Assembly (NCBI RefSeq): GCF_037176765.1
Contig: NC_090034.1
Span: 23,475,375 to 23,539,374, forward strand
DNA: 64,000 nt
From: Anolis sagrei
Lineage: Eukaryota; Chordata; Lepidosauria; Squamata; Anolidae
Reading direction: 5' to 3'
Shown in pieces: positions 20,239-30,994 of the stretch; within the stretch, counting starts at the first letter, position 1; each line of letters begins with the position of its first letter. The position numbers and the translations under genes were made by a program. A model generated the notes under the pieces. That model was not told the DNA's origin, ran no database searches, and saw only the letters and a list, made by a program, of their open reading frames with translations.

Positions 20239-21435
20239 GCTATTTGATCCTATATGCTTGGGATGCTATATTTGTAGAATGAATGGTGTCTTCCTGCCTG
20301 GCAGAATGGGGTTGGAATTGGATGGCCATCTGTTGGGAGGGTTTGAATGGGGTCACTCCTGCCTGACATGAATAGGATTGGGGTTTCTGTATTCTGAGCC
20401 TGGGTTATCAATGGATCTGCTCTGAGCTTGATTGCTTTTGCTTCCGCAGAGTTTCCTTTCTCCCAAATCCATCCCATCGGCAGTAGATTAGTCGGGTCTG
20501 GAGAGATGAATTTTGGAGAGGCAGAGCAGCCTAGGCAGCATGGAAAGGGTAGCGGCAGAGAGGCAGTGAACGGGGAGCCTTCTCCCGTGGGAGCCTGCTG
20601 TGCACGTGCACTCCTTCCCTCCCCCCTCCCTCCCTGAGGCTTACTTTCGGAGGGGGAGGGAGGGGAAGTGTTTTTTTTTGGGGGGGGGGGGTTGAGTGGA
20701 GGACATAAATTGGACTGTTAGGTGTCTTGTGTCCAAATTTGGTGTCAATTCCCCCAGTGGTTTTTGAGTTCTGATGGTAGCACAAACGAACATTACATTT
20801 TTATTTATGTAGATAAACATTTCAATTAAAAATTAAAAATAAGATTAGAAAATATTAAAACATTTAAAACATTACAATTACTACTATAAACCACACTATC
20901 TGCAATCAAAGTCCATGATGTTCTGGAAGTCATTGCACATAATTCCAAATTCATCTATTTCATTCACCATGTTTTCACTCGCTTTCTGGAGGTCAGGAGG
21001 GAAGGGGCTGATTTAATATCGCTGGGGAGGGAGTTCCACAGCTGAGGGGCCACCACAGAGAAGGCCCTGCCTCTCGTTCCTACCAATTGCGTCTGCAAAG
21101 GAGGCGGGAAAGAGAGCAGGGCCTCTCTGGAAGTTCTTAATCTCCAAGATGCTTCAGAGGAGGAGATAAATTCGGACAGGTAAATTAGGCCGGAACCATT
21201 TAGAGCCTTATAGGCCAAATCCAGCACTTTGATTTGATCTCGGTAGCAGACTGACAGCCAGTGAAGCTGACGTAAAGAGGGTTGTATGCTCCCTGTACAC
21301 CACTCTGGTGAGCAATCTGGCTACTGCTCCCAGGACCATTTCCACTATCGTGGCAGCCACCTCTCCACAAAAGTCAACACTGACACTAAAAAATACACTA
21401 CCTGAGCTCTGCGAGTGCAGCATTTTTCCGAATGA
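19321..21435 (-). mobile_element. antisense L2 LINE, split by a Helitron
   Basis: 3' end at 19321-19447 (tttatttattt tail, then cccgcctttct) and body at 20814-21435. Minus-strand frames in the body encode the L2 C-terminus: [39 protein letters not shown]. The Helitron at 19448-20813 interrupts it. Frames are broken and the 5' part is missing. Confidence 0.75.
19448..20813 (-). mobile_element. non-autonomous Helitron
   Basis: On the minus strand it begins TC (after A) at 20813 and ends CTAG (before T) at 19448, the Helitron insertion rule. Just inside the 3' end, gccatgtgttgctgtggc forms a short hairpin. The ends match the Helitron at 34370-35267. The interior holds tandem pieces like ttggactggatggcc, derived from a CR1 3' UTR, plus a 12-G run at 20680-20691. 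No Rep/helicase frame is present. Confidence 0.75.
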
Positions 21436-22145
21436 AGCAGAGAGTGTTTGAGGACCGGGGCATCCGTAGGGATACCAAGGTGCTTGTTTATAAAGCTATT
21501 GTCCTCCCAACACTGCTATATGCCTGAGAAATGTGGACTGTCTACAGACGTCACATGCAACTCCTGGAACGATGCCATCAGCGCTGCCTCCGGAAAATCC
21601 TGCAAATCTCTTGGGAAGACAAGCGGGCAAATGTCAGCATGCTGGAAGAAGCAAAGACCACCAGCACTGAAGTGATGGTCCTCCGCCATCAACTTCCTTT
21701 GCTGGACTGGCCATGTTGTCCGGATGCCCAACCACCATCTCCGAAAGCAGTTGCTCAACTCCAAACTCAAGAATGGAAAACAGAATATTGGTGGGCAGGA
21801 AAAGAGATTTAAAGATGGCTCAAAGCCAACCTTAAAAACTCTGGCATAGACACTGAGAACTGGGAAGCCCTGGCCCTTGAGCACTCTAGCTGGAGGTCAG
21901 TTGTGACCAGCAGTGCTGTAGAATTTGAAGAGGAACGAATGGAGGGTGAAAGAGAGAAATGTGCCAAGAGGAAGGCGTGTCAAGCCAACCCCCAACTGGG
22001 ACCACCTTCCACCTTGAAACCAATGTCCTCACTGCGGGAGAAGATGCAGGTCAAGAATAGGGCTCCAGTCACCTACGGACCCACCACCAGGACACCGATC
22101 TTGGAAGACTATCTTACTTGGACAACGAAGGATCGCTTAAGTAAA
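21436..22145 (+). mobile_element. LINE 3' ORF fragment, RTE-like or unassigned
   Basis: Broken frames encode pieces common to the C-terminal end of LINE reverse transcriptases: a TVYRRHMQLLERCHQRCLRKIL segment split across frames, then DWP/GHVVRMP-like sequence and NWEALALEHSSW-like sequence. It ends with VTYGPTTRTPILEDYL. The clade cannot be fixed by eye; RTE-like is a guess. It is flanked by the antisense L2 and by a MITE region. Confidence 0.45.
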
Positions 22146-22365
22146 GTTCTCCAAATGTACAAATTAATTATTCAAACTCACACCTTCATTGTTCCTTATT
22201 TCTTTTTGTTGTTATTTCCTCTTTCCTCCCTTCATTTCTCCCCCACATCCTCCTTTATTGTTTCTTTCCCTCTCCAAAGGGCTTCACTGAAGGAAATATA
22301 ATAAAGCAGGGCAATATTCCATTCTGGCCACAGGATGGCGGCAAAGAGCTGCCTGGCTGCTAATG

Positions 22366-22593
22366 GAGATGCTGCCTCTATAATAAAAAGGTGCAATTGT
22401 CTGTACCTTTAAAGCAGGCATGAGCCAAATTGATCCCTCCAGGTGTTTTGGACTTCAACTCCCACAATTCCTAACAGCCTCAGGCTCCTTCCTTAAGTGG
22501 CTGATGGGCAAAAGGAAAGGGCCCGAGGCTGTTAAGAATTGTGGGAGTTGAAGTCCAAAACACCTGGAGGACCAAGTTGGCCCATGCCTTTGT
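22366..22593. mobile_element. palindromic hAT-like MITE and upstream copy of a promoter-proximal duplication
   Basis: Positions 22430-22592 form an inverted pair: gttttggacttcaactccc and gggagttgaagtccaaaac flank a 60-bp centre, with terminal gcaggcatgag and ggcccatgcc. The 65 bp before it (atggagatgctgcctctat onward) recur at about 24399, so the whole block is one half of a direct duplication around the LINEs 22594-24390. Confidence 0.7.
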
Positions 22594-23461
22594 TGTTGTT
22601 GTTCATTCATTCAGTCACTTCCGACTCTTCATGATCTCATGGACCAGCCCACGCCAGAGCTCCCTGTTGGCTGTCACCACCCCCAGCTCCTTCAAGGTCA
22701 AGCCAGTCACTTCAAGGATACCATCAATCCATCTTGTCCTTGGTTGGCCCCTCTTCCTTTTTCCTTCCATTTTCCCTAGCATAATTGTCTTCTCTAAGCT
22801 TTCCTGTCTTCTCATGATGCGGCCAAAATACTTCATCTTGGCCTCTACTATCCTTCCCTCCAATGAGCAGTCGGGCTTTTAGATCTTCCAAGGCACTCTC
22901 AGAACTTTTCTTCAACACCACAGTTCAAAAGCATCTTTCTCCATCGCTCAGCCTTCCCTATGGTCCAGCTCTCACATCGTAGGTTACTACAGGGAATACC
23001 ATTACTTTAACTATGCAGATCTTTGTTGCCAGTGCGATGTCTCTACTCTTCACTATTTTATCAAGATTGGTCATTGCTCTCCTCCCAAGAAGTAAGTGTC
23101 TCCTGATTTCCTGGCTGCAGTCTGCGTCTGCTGTAATCTTTGCACCTAGAAATACAAAGCCTGTCCCTGCCTCCACGTTTCCTCCCTCTATTTGCCAGTT
23201 ATCAATCAGTCTGGCTGCCAGAATCCTTGCGCTTTCTTATTTCACCTTGATTAGAAGGCTCCTCAGCTCCTCCTCGCTTTCGGACATCAAAGTGGCATCA
23301 TCCGCATATCTAAGGTTGTTAATGTTTCTTCCAGCAATTTTCACCCCAGCCTTGCATTCTTCAAGCCCGCACATTGCATGATGTGTTCTGCATACAAGTT
23401 GAATAGGTTGGGTGAGAGTATACAACCCTGCCGTACACCTTTCCCAATCTTGAACCATACG
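22594..23461 (-). mobile_element. Bov-B (RTE clade) LINE, 5'-truncated
   Basis: Minus-strand frames encode clear Bov-B segments: INNLRYADDATLM (reverse transcriptase YADD box), SQEIRRHLLLGRRAMTNLD, VKVMVFPVVTYD, and YFGRIMRRQESLEKTIMLGK. The 3' end is a (gtt)n-type tail at 22594. The frame is broken in several places, so it is inactive. Bov-B is the usual partner of Sauria SINEs, which are also present here. Confidence 0.9.
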
Positions 23462-24300
23462 AAAATATGAACCATATCATACGAAAGCTGACTGGCACAA
23501 CCTGGGGATCACAACCAGATACAGTGAAGACATCTGCCCTTGTGCTGTGCTACTCTGCTGCTGAGTATGCATGCCCAGTGTGGAACACATCTCACCACAC
23601 TAAAACAGTGGATGTGGCTCTTAATGAGATATGCCGCATTATCACGGGGTCTCTGCGCCCTACACCACTGGAGAAATTACACTGCTTAGCCGGTATTGCA
23701 CCACCTGACATCCGCTGGGAAGTAGCAGCCAATAGTGAAAGGACCAAGGCAGAGACATCTCCAGCTCATCCCCTGTTTGGGTATCAGCCAGCATGTCAAC
23801 GACTTAAATCTAGAAATAGTTTTCTAAGATCTACAGAGACACTCGCTGGAACACCTCAGCAAGCGAGAATCCAAAAGTGGCAGGCTCAAACCCAGAACCT
23901 CAACCAATGGCTGATACCAAATGAGAGACTCCCTCCTGGGCACACAGAAGACTGGGCGACTTGGAAGGCGCTGAACAGACTGCGCTCTGGCACCACGAGA
24001 TGCAGAACCAACCTTCAGAAATGGGCCTACAAAGTGGAATCCTCGACATGCGAGTGCAGAGAAGAGCAAACCACAGACCACCTGCTGCAATGCAGCCTGA
24101 GCCCTGCCACATGCACCATGGAGAACCTTCTTGCAGCAACACCAGAAGCATCCTAAGTGGCCAGCTACTGGTCAAAGGACATCTAATCAACTACAAACCT
24201 CACAAATTTTGTATTTTGTCTGTTTGTTTGCTTTGTTCTGTTAGAAATGTAATATATTTGACTGGTTATCCTGACACGACAAATAAATGAATGAATAAAT
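23462..24300 (+). mobile_element. LINE 3' region, Vingi-like group
   Basis: A 229-codon open frame (23467-24156) encodes the region after the reverse transcriptase: LCYSAAEYACPVWN, NEICRIITGSLRPTPLEKL, LNRLRSGTTRC and a Cys/His cluster (CECREEQTTDHLLQC) resembling a zinc knuckle. The 3' end is atcctgacacgacaaataaatg followed by an (AATG)-like tail. It is 5'-truncated directly against the Bov-B fragment. The open frame suggests a fairly young insertion. Confidence 0.75.
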
Positions 24301-24392
24301 GAAAATCTTGAACCAGTCTGTTGTTCCATGGTCAGTTCTTACTGTTGCCACTTGGTCCTTATACAGATTCTTCAGGAGAGAGACAAGGTGAT

Positions 24393-24560
24393 GTGTCCTT
24401 ATGGAGATGCTGCCTCTATAATAAAAAGGGGTAATGGTCTGCAGCTTTAAAGCAGGCATGGGCCAACTTGGGCCTTCCTCCGGGTGTTTTGGACTTCAAC
24501 TCCCACCATTCCTAACAGCCTCGGGCCCTTTCCTTTGCCCCCTCAGCCGTTTAGACGGCT
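24393..24560. repeat. downstream copy of the promoter-proximal duplication
   Basis: The segment atggagatgctgcctctat... to cctcgggcccttt matches 22366-22530, including the junction into the same MITE. The two copies bracket about 1.8 kb of LINE sequence. Confidence 0.75.
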
Positions 24561-24599
24561 CTATGCTTCTAGGTTTGTTTTGGACTTCAACTCCCAGAA

Positions 24600-24870
24600 T
24601 CTCCAACATTGGCCGAGGCTGCCGAGGTTTCTGGGAGTTGCAGTCCAAAAAAGAGCGGGCCGAGTTCAAAGCCATTGGCTGGCTAGGGAAAACCAGCCAG
24701 CCAATAGGCGGCGGCGCAGCTCTTTCGACCTCCGGTCAAAGAGGTAACAAAGTGGGGGAGCGGTGGATTTTGGCGCTCTCAACACTTCCGGCATCTTTCG
24801 GCGCTTCCGGTTCCTTTTCTTCTCTTTTCAGCGTCTCTGAGGGCTCTCTCTGCCCAAGAAGGTGCCTTTT
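24600..24870 (+). promoter_or_regulatory. TELO2: TELO2 promoter and probable 5' noncoding exon
   Basis: A moderately CpG-rich block without repeats, with CCAAT boxes in both orientations (cattggct about 24672, gccaatagg about 24699) and repeated ETS-type sites (cttccgg at about 24785 and 24807). A possible donor aagaag|gtgcc lies at about 24860, which would join a noncoding exon to the acceptor at 26884. The transcription start and donor are inferred. Confidence 0.6.
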
Positions 24871-25059
24871 GCTTCCCTTCTGGAGGGAGGAGGCGTTCCT
24901 TGGGTTTATTTCGTTTTGGGGGGCATTTGGTTCCATAACGCTTTCTCTGAGAGTGTCTGCATTGTAGAATTGATGTGGTTTGATAACACTTTGGGACCTC
25001 CAGGCTCTCCTAAGGAAGACTGTCAATTAGGCCTGACTTGATACGTTTTCCCTTTTTTT

Positions 25060-25479
25060 TCCTCTGCAGAAGGATATTTCTATTATTTTATTCTATTATT
25101 ATAATATTATTGTTGTTAAATTATTTTATTTAAATATATTTAAAATTAAATATAATGTATTATTATTTCTATTATTATTATCTATTAGATTTCTACTAGT
25201 GCATTATATATATATTGTGGTATAATAATATAGTACAATATAATAATATAACAATTGTATATTATATGTTACATGTAAAATTACTAATAATATTGCAGTA
25301 TAGTGGTATAGTACAATATAGTAATATATAATACTAATATTGTGTTATGCTAATAATATATTGTATATACATATAATATTGATAATAATATTATAATATA
25401 ATACAATATAATACTAATACAATAATGCAACATTAGAGTAATAGTTTTTTTTTTTTGCTTATTGTAAATCCACTATATA
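25060..25479. other. AT-rich sequence with simple repeats
   Basis: Long stretch of tattat/aatata-type sequence with several near-repeats of taatatagtacaatata. No gene recognised. It lies in the presumed first intron of TELO2. Confidence 0.6.
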
Positions 25480-25519
25480 TATTAACTGATAAGAAGAGAT
25501 ACTACACTTGATCTTAGCC
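25480..25519 (-). pseudogene. U2 snRNA-derived fragment
   Basis: On the minus strand this reads ggctaagatcaagtgtagta then tct-ttcttatcagtt-aata, matching about 40 nt of U2 snRNA near its 5' end, including part of the branch-point-recognition region (gtgtagtatct), with one mismatch and one missing base. The rest of U2 is absent, so it cannot be a functional gene. A sister copy of the surrounding sequence at 25620-25730 lacks it. Confidence 0.7.
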
Positions 25520-25996
25520 TGACAACTGTAACATGGATTTGAAATATATAAGCATATTCATTAGAGCCTCAGTGAATCTGAGTCTAAGAGAAAAAAGTAG
25601 GAAATACTACTATTATTAATCAAGGTATTAAACATAACAATGCAACATTGGACTAATAATTTTTCTGCTTATTGTAAATCCACCACATATTAAAAGGGAA
25701 AAAACTGACAACTCCAACATTGATTTGAAACATATAAGCCTATTTGACAGCCTATTTGGCATTCAGTATTATATTCCTCCAAATATCTTTTAGGGAAAAT
25801 AAATCTCATTGTTCCTAAGACATCATGTAATAGTTTGAGAAACCTTTCCCATGGTTTTATGATAGAACCAATGATAGAACCAATTAGGAAATGACTTTGG
25901 CATGACTTCTGTCTGCATGACTTCTATTCTTGGTTGGTAAAGAGCAGATCTTACGCTCCTTCCTCGACCTGATGATGGTAAAACAATATAACAAGA

Positions 25997-26660
25997 TTGT
26001 CAAAGGCTTTCATGGCCGGAATCACTGGGTTGTTGTAGGTTTTTTCGGGCTATATGGCCATGGTCTAGAGGCATTATCTCCTAACATTTCACTTGCATCT
26101 ATGGAGCCCCCAGTTGTGCAGTGGATTAAACCCCTGTGCCGGCAGGACTGAAGACTGACAGGTCGCAGGTTTGAATCCAGGGAGAGGCGGATGAGCTCCC
26201 TCTATCAGCTCCAGCTCCTCATGTGGGGACATGAGAGTAGTCTCCCACAAGGATGATAAAACATCAAAAAATCATCCAGGCGTCCCCTGGGCAACGTCCT
26301 TGCAGACGGCCAATTCTCTCGCACCAGAAGCAACTTGCAGTTTCTCAGGCCACTCCTGACACGACCAAAAAAAACCCTGCATCTATGGCAAGCATCCTCA
26401 GAGGTACTGAAGTCTGTTGGAACTAGGAAAAAGGGTTTATATATCAGTGGAATGACCAGGGTGGGACAAAGGACTCTTGTCCCCTGGAGCTAGGTGTGAA
26501 TGTTTCAACTGACCTCCTTGATTAGCATTTAATGGCTTGACAGTGTCTGGAGCAAACTTTTGTTGAGAGGTGATTAGATGTCCTTGTTTATTTCCTCTCT
26601 CTTGTGATTTCTGGAACCAGGAACAAGATTTCTGTTCCTGGTTTGAAAGTGTTATTTCCT
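25997..26660 (-). mobile_element. Penelope-like repeat, split by a SINE
   Basis: Begins tgtcaaaggctttcatggcc and runs through the hammerhead-like region to ccagggtgggacaaagg and aaggacatctaatcac-type sequence. A SINE at 26107-26380 divides it inside the loop of the hammerhead helix II. Antisense to TELO2. No coding frame is present. Confidence 0.7.
26107..26380 (+). mobile_element. tRNA-derived SINE (LINE-tail family)
   Basis: Pol III box A-like and box B-like (ggtttgaatcc at 26168) sequences head a body ending cactcctgacacgacc plus an A-run. Flanking repeats tgcatctatg are seen at about 26096-26106 and 26382-26392. Same family as 41141-41398 and 49888-50157. Its tail resembles the end of the Vingi-like LINE. 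Confidence 0.85.
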
Positions 26661-26899
26661 GTTTAATTGAGCGGTCCTGGCTTTGAAAGCCATTGTTCTA
26701 CTCCAGAAACTTCATTTTTGTGGCACATAATTCGTTGAATTGGTTGAGACTCTATCATAGGCATGGGCAAACTTCAGCCCTCTAGGTATTTTGGACTTCA
26801 ACTCAGTCTCAGGTTGAAGTGGTCAGTGTGTCCGCTGCCATCTTTGGCTCCTCTAATTCTAGGAATGTTCTTCTTGTTTTGCAGAAGTGACCCAGAAGA

Positions 26900-28116
26900 A
26901 TGGATTCGGAACTGCTTCCAGTTCATCATATGGTTCAAGAAGCCATTGAAACTCTCTCTTCTTCTCGAGATGCCAGCCAGATCTCTCGGGCATTGCGGAC
27001 GGTTAAGAGTTTTCTCGGCAAAACTGAAAATCCTGCTTCTGTGAAAGAGCAGGATGAATTTATCGGCCGACATTTTACCACCTTTTTGCAGTGTCTGATG
27101 AATAGCTTGAGCCCTGATTGGTTGGAGCAGTTCCAGTCAGATGAAGAGAAGGAACTGTGGGCCAGCTTTTTCCTAGAAGGACCAGCAGACCAGTCTTTTA
27201 TGGTTCTTTTGGAAGCCATAATTTCTATAAGGTAAGCATGGATCCTGTCCTGTGATTTCTGTTTCTAGAATTAAAAGGACACTTCTGTTCACAAGCCTCT
27301 GTCCATGGAACGCCTTTTCTCAAAGACCTTTTGCATTCACTCAGCTCCTCCTACTGTTTCTCCTTTTCCTCTTACTAGCTGCAAGTTTTTAAGCAGTATT
27401 TGTATTGGGAGGAGGGTGAAGGAAGACTGGAGAAGCACGGATTTTCATTGCTAGGTTGCAGAAGTATATTCGCAGAAGGATGTTTGCAGTAAACAGTGCA
27501 ATAAAAGCTGTAAAAGGGCAAGAGTCTTACCTGTTTTGCTCAAGTCAGTGTTCATGGAGTCATCTTGCATTGCCTACAGCAGACAAGGTGCTTCCAGAAT
27601 CCCGTACTGTGTATGTGTAACCAGATAAAACAGAGAGGAAAGGGGAGGCTATATTGTTATTGGTAGTAGTATTAATATTATTAGCCTGACCTATGAGTTA
27701 CTCCAATGTGTTAAAAAGGCACAGGTCTGTAAATGTCACCATCAAGATAGAATTCCTATGAAAGGCAGAGGCTGATGAAAGAAAAAAAAAACCCTGGATG
27801 CTTCGAGTGTCCTTGTGGAGAAAAAAAATGGGATATAATAACAACAACAACAGACTCTGGCACAAGCCAGTAAAGGTTGTCCCAGTGGTGATCAGCACAC
27901 TGGGTGCAGTGCCTAAAGACCTTGGCCTGCACTTAAAAACAATAGACACTGACAAAATTACCATCTGTCATCTGCAAAAGGCCACCCTACTCGGATCTGC
28001 CCGCATTATTTGCTGATACATCATATAGTCTTAGACACTTAGGAAGTGTCTGACATGTAATCAAATACAAAAGCTAGCATAGTGACCTTGTTTGCTGTGT
28101 ACTAATCTTGTGTATC

Positions 28117-28158
<42 letters not shown>

Positions 28159-29224
28159 AAGAAGGATTCAAGTGGTCTTTAGCAGGTTGAAAATGTTTTG
28201 CTTTACCGATATGAGAATTAGCTAATTTGGCTATTTTATTTCACATGTACATAGCTTTGAATCAAAAGTTTATTCAAACATGCCAAATTACTCTTTTGTG
28301 GCATAGGAAGGAACCTATTGCTGTTTGGTCTGCGTTATTTCTGGGTCTGGCATCACATTTTCTGATTAAAGAAGTAAGCAGACTGGCAGCCAGTGGAGCT
28401 GATGCCCATACCTTGGGAAGTCAGACTTGGCTGTGGTAGTCCACACTCTTGTTACATCCCAAATAGACTGCTGCAACACACTCTACATGGGGTTACCTTT
28501 GAAGACTGTTCAGCAGCTTCAAGTGGTCCAATGGGTGGCTGCCAGACTCTTCACTGGAGCGGTGTGCAGGTAGCGCATCACCCCCCTGTTACGTCAGCTC
28601 CACTGGCCGCCAGTCTGTTACCGAGCACAATTCAAAGTGTTGGTTTAGCCTATAAAGCCCTTAATGGTTCTGGTCCGGCTTACCTGTCTGAAAGTATATC
28701 AGTCTATGATCCACCTCAGAGGTTAAGATCGTTAGAGGAGGCCCTGCTCTCGGTCCCATCCTCCTCACAAGCACGACTGGTGGGGACGAGAGACAGGGTC
28801 TTCTCAGTGGTGGCCCTTCATCTGTGGAACTCCCTTCCCAGTGAAATCAGTTCAGCCCCCTCTCTCCTGACCTTCAGGAAAAAGTTTAAGATGTGGCTTT
28901 GGGACCAAGCCTTTGACCAGTAATTGGAGCAGTGCAATAAATGACCATGAATTTATGTGATTGACAAATGGAACAGCCCTGGATTATGATTTGGATTGTG
29001 TGATTTTAATTGATGTTTTAACTGCTTGGATTTTAATTGTATTTGTTTATTTTATGGATATATATGTGTATGGCATCAAATTGCTGCCTTTTGTAAGGCT
29101 GCCCCAAGTCCCCTTCCAGGTGAGAAGGGTGGAGTACAAATGTGGTAAATAAAATAATAAACATCATAATAATAAATATTTTTATAATGCCGCTTTGAGT
29201 CTCCTTGTGGAGAGAAAAAGCAGG

Positions 29225-29264
<40 letters not shown>

Positions 29265-30953
29265 ATATCACATCCAGATTTTTAGAGTAGAATCCCCAGT
29301 ATCATTCAGCATACTCAGTGGGCAGGGATGATGGTGATTGTAGTGAGGCACTCTATTGGAAAAGACTGGGATAGTCAGATAAAGATTAATCATATTGAAT
29401 TGCGTCTTCCTGATTAGTCAAAATAAAGGCAAAAAAAAAATACTGTTCAATGCAGATCCAGTTTTTGTCTGAACAAACTCGTGGACATCTTGGAGCAGTT
29501 TCTTCGTAGAGACAGGCTGTCGGCTTTGATGTGGGAGGTCTGCAAGCGGCAGACACAGATCGGGAGTCCGGTGTTGCAGGAAGCCACTCTGGGCAGGATC
29601 GTGTGCCTGCCAGATCATTTAGCTAACAAGCTCCAAGGAGAAAACCGACCCATCTTCTTCCCCCAGAACTACTTTCCGCTGCTTGGCGTGGCATTGGTCC
29701 AGGTGATGGAGAGGATTTTTGATTCGCTGCGAGGTGAGCTTAAAGAACATTGGTGTGCTACACCTGGGCAAACTTGGGCCCTCCCTCCAGGTGTTTTGGA
29801 CTTCAACTCCCACAATTCCTAACAGCCGATAGGCTGTTAGGAATTGTGGGAGTTGAAGTCCAAAACACCTGGAGGGAGGGCCCAAGTTTGCCCATGTCTA
29901 TGCTACACTGACAAATGGCACTTGTTTAGCTTTTAGCTAGCAACATATTCGGATAATTTTCAATATGAAACATTCCTGCAAAACATGTTGCTCTGACTGT
30001 TTTGTTAGTGAGTGTTTTTCTTTCATTTTAGATGGCTTGGACTGCTCAATCTCCTTTGTGTCCCAGGTGCTAGGGAAAGGATGTGCGCACGGAAGAAAAC
30101 GTGAGTGCCCTTTGAAACCAATGGTTAAATTTGCTTGTTTTTTTTGAGTATTTCAAAGTGGATGACTACCCCATAAAATTGCCCAAGAGCTGTAACAATT
30201 GGGAAATGTTGGTAGAAAGGCAACATAACATGTGTTTGTTTTATATTTTGCTTTGCTCCCAATTGGGATTCAAGGTGGATCCCAACAAACTTAAGTCAAA
30301 ACATACAGATGTTATTTCCTGTCCTAATGCAACTCATTTATATGGCTTTGGCCCAGGTTATTTGAAGGGGTCTATCTTTTTATGAGCCTGTTAGAGCATT
30401 ATGATCATCTGCAAAGGGACTTCTCTCAGTCCCACCACTCAGTCAAATCCATTTGATGGCAACAAGAGAGAGCCTACTTCAATTAACATACTTCTGCCAT
30501 CAGGCACTTATTATTATTAATTGGTCACAGTAGCACAGCGTGTTAAACCTCTAGCTGCAAGAAATCTGCTGACTGCAGGGTTAGCAGTTCGAAGCAGCAA
30601 GTCGGGATGAGCTCCTGCTGTTAGCCCTAGCTTCTGCCAACCTAGCAGTTTGAAAGCATGCAATGGGAGTAGATCAGTAGTGTCCCACGCAGACATGCCA
30701 AGAAAACATAATCAGAGATTTCTATGGACAACAGGGTCCTCAGCATGGAAAAAATGGAACATCAGCTTCTTCCCATGGCCGGAGTTAAACATTGCCTCCA
30801 AATGCCAGAAATGAAAGGGGGAGGCTTTTACCTTTGTCTGTGTATTGTGTGTCATTGTTCACTGTGTAAAATGCATTGAATATTTGCCTTATATCTGTAT
30901 ACTGTAATCTACTCTGAGTCTCTCTGGGAAGATAAGTGGAATATAAATAAAGT

Positions 30954-30994
<41 letters not shown>

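Noticed and set aside
25480-25519. Functional U2 snRNA gene
   Set aside because: Only about 40 of nearly 190 nt are present and there is no Sm site or snRNA promoter.
26160-26180. tRNA genes suggested by box B-like ggttcgaatcc sequences
   Set aside because: They lie in SINE heads with no cloverleaf or acceptor stem; the same applies at 37001, 46371 and 49942.
26900-27235. TELO2 exon 1 as a free-standing 111-codon gene
   Set aside because: The frame stops just inside the intron at a perfect GT donor and continues into exon 2 by splicing.
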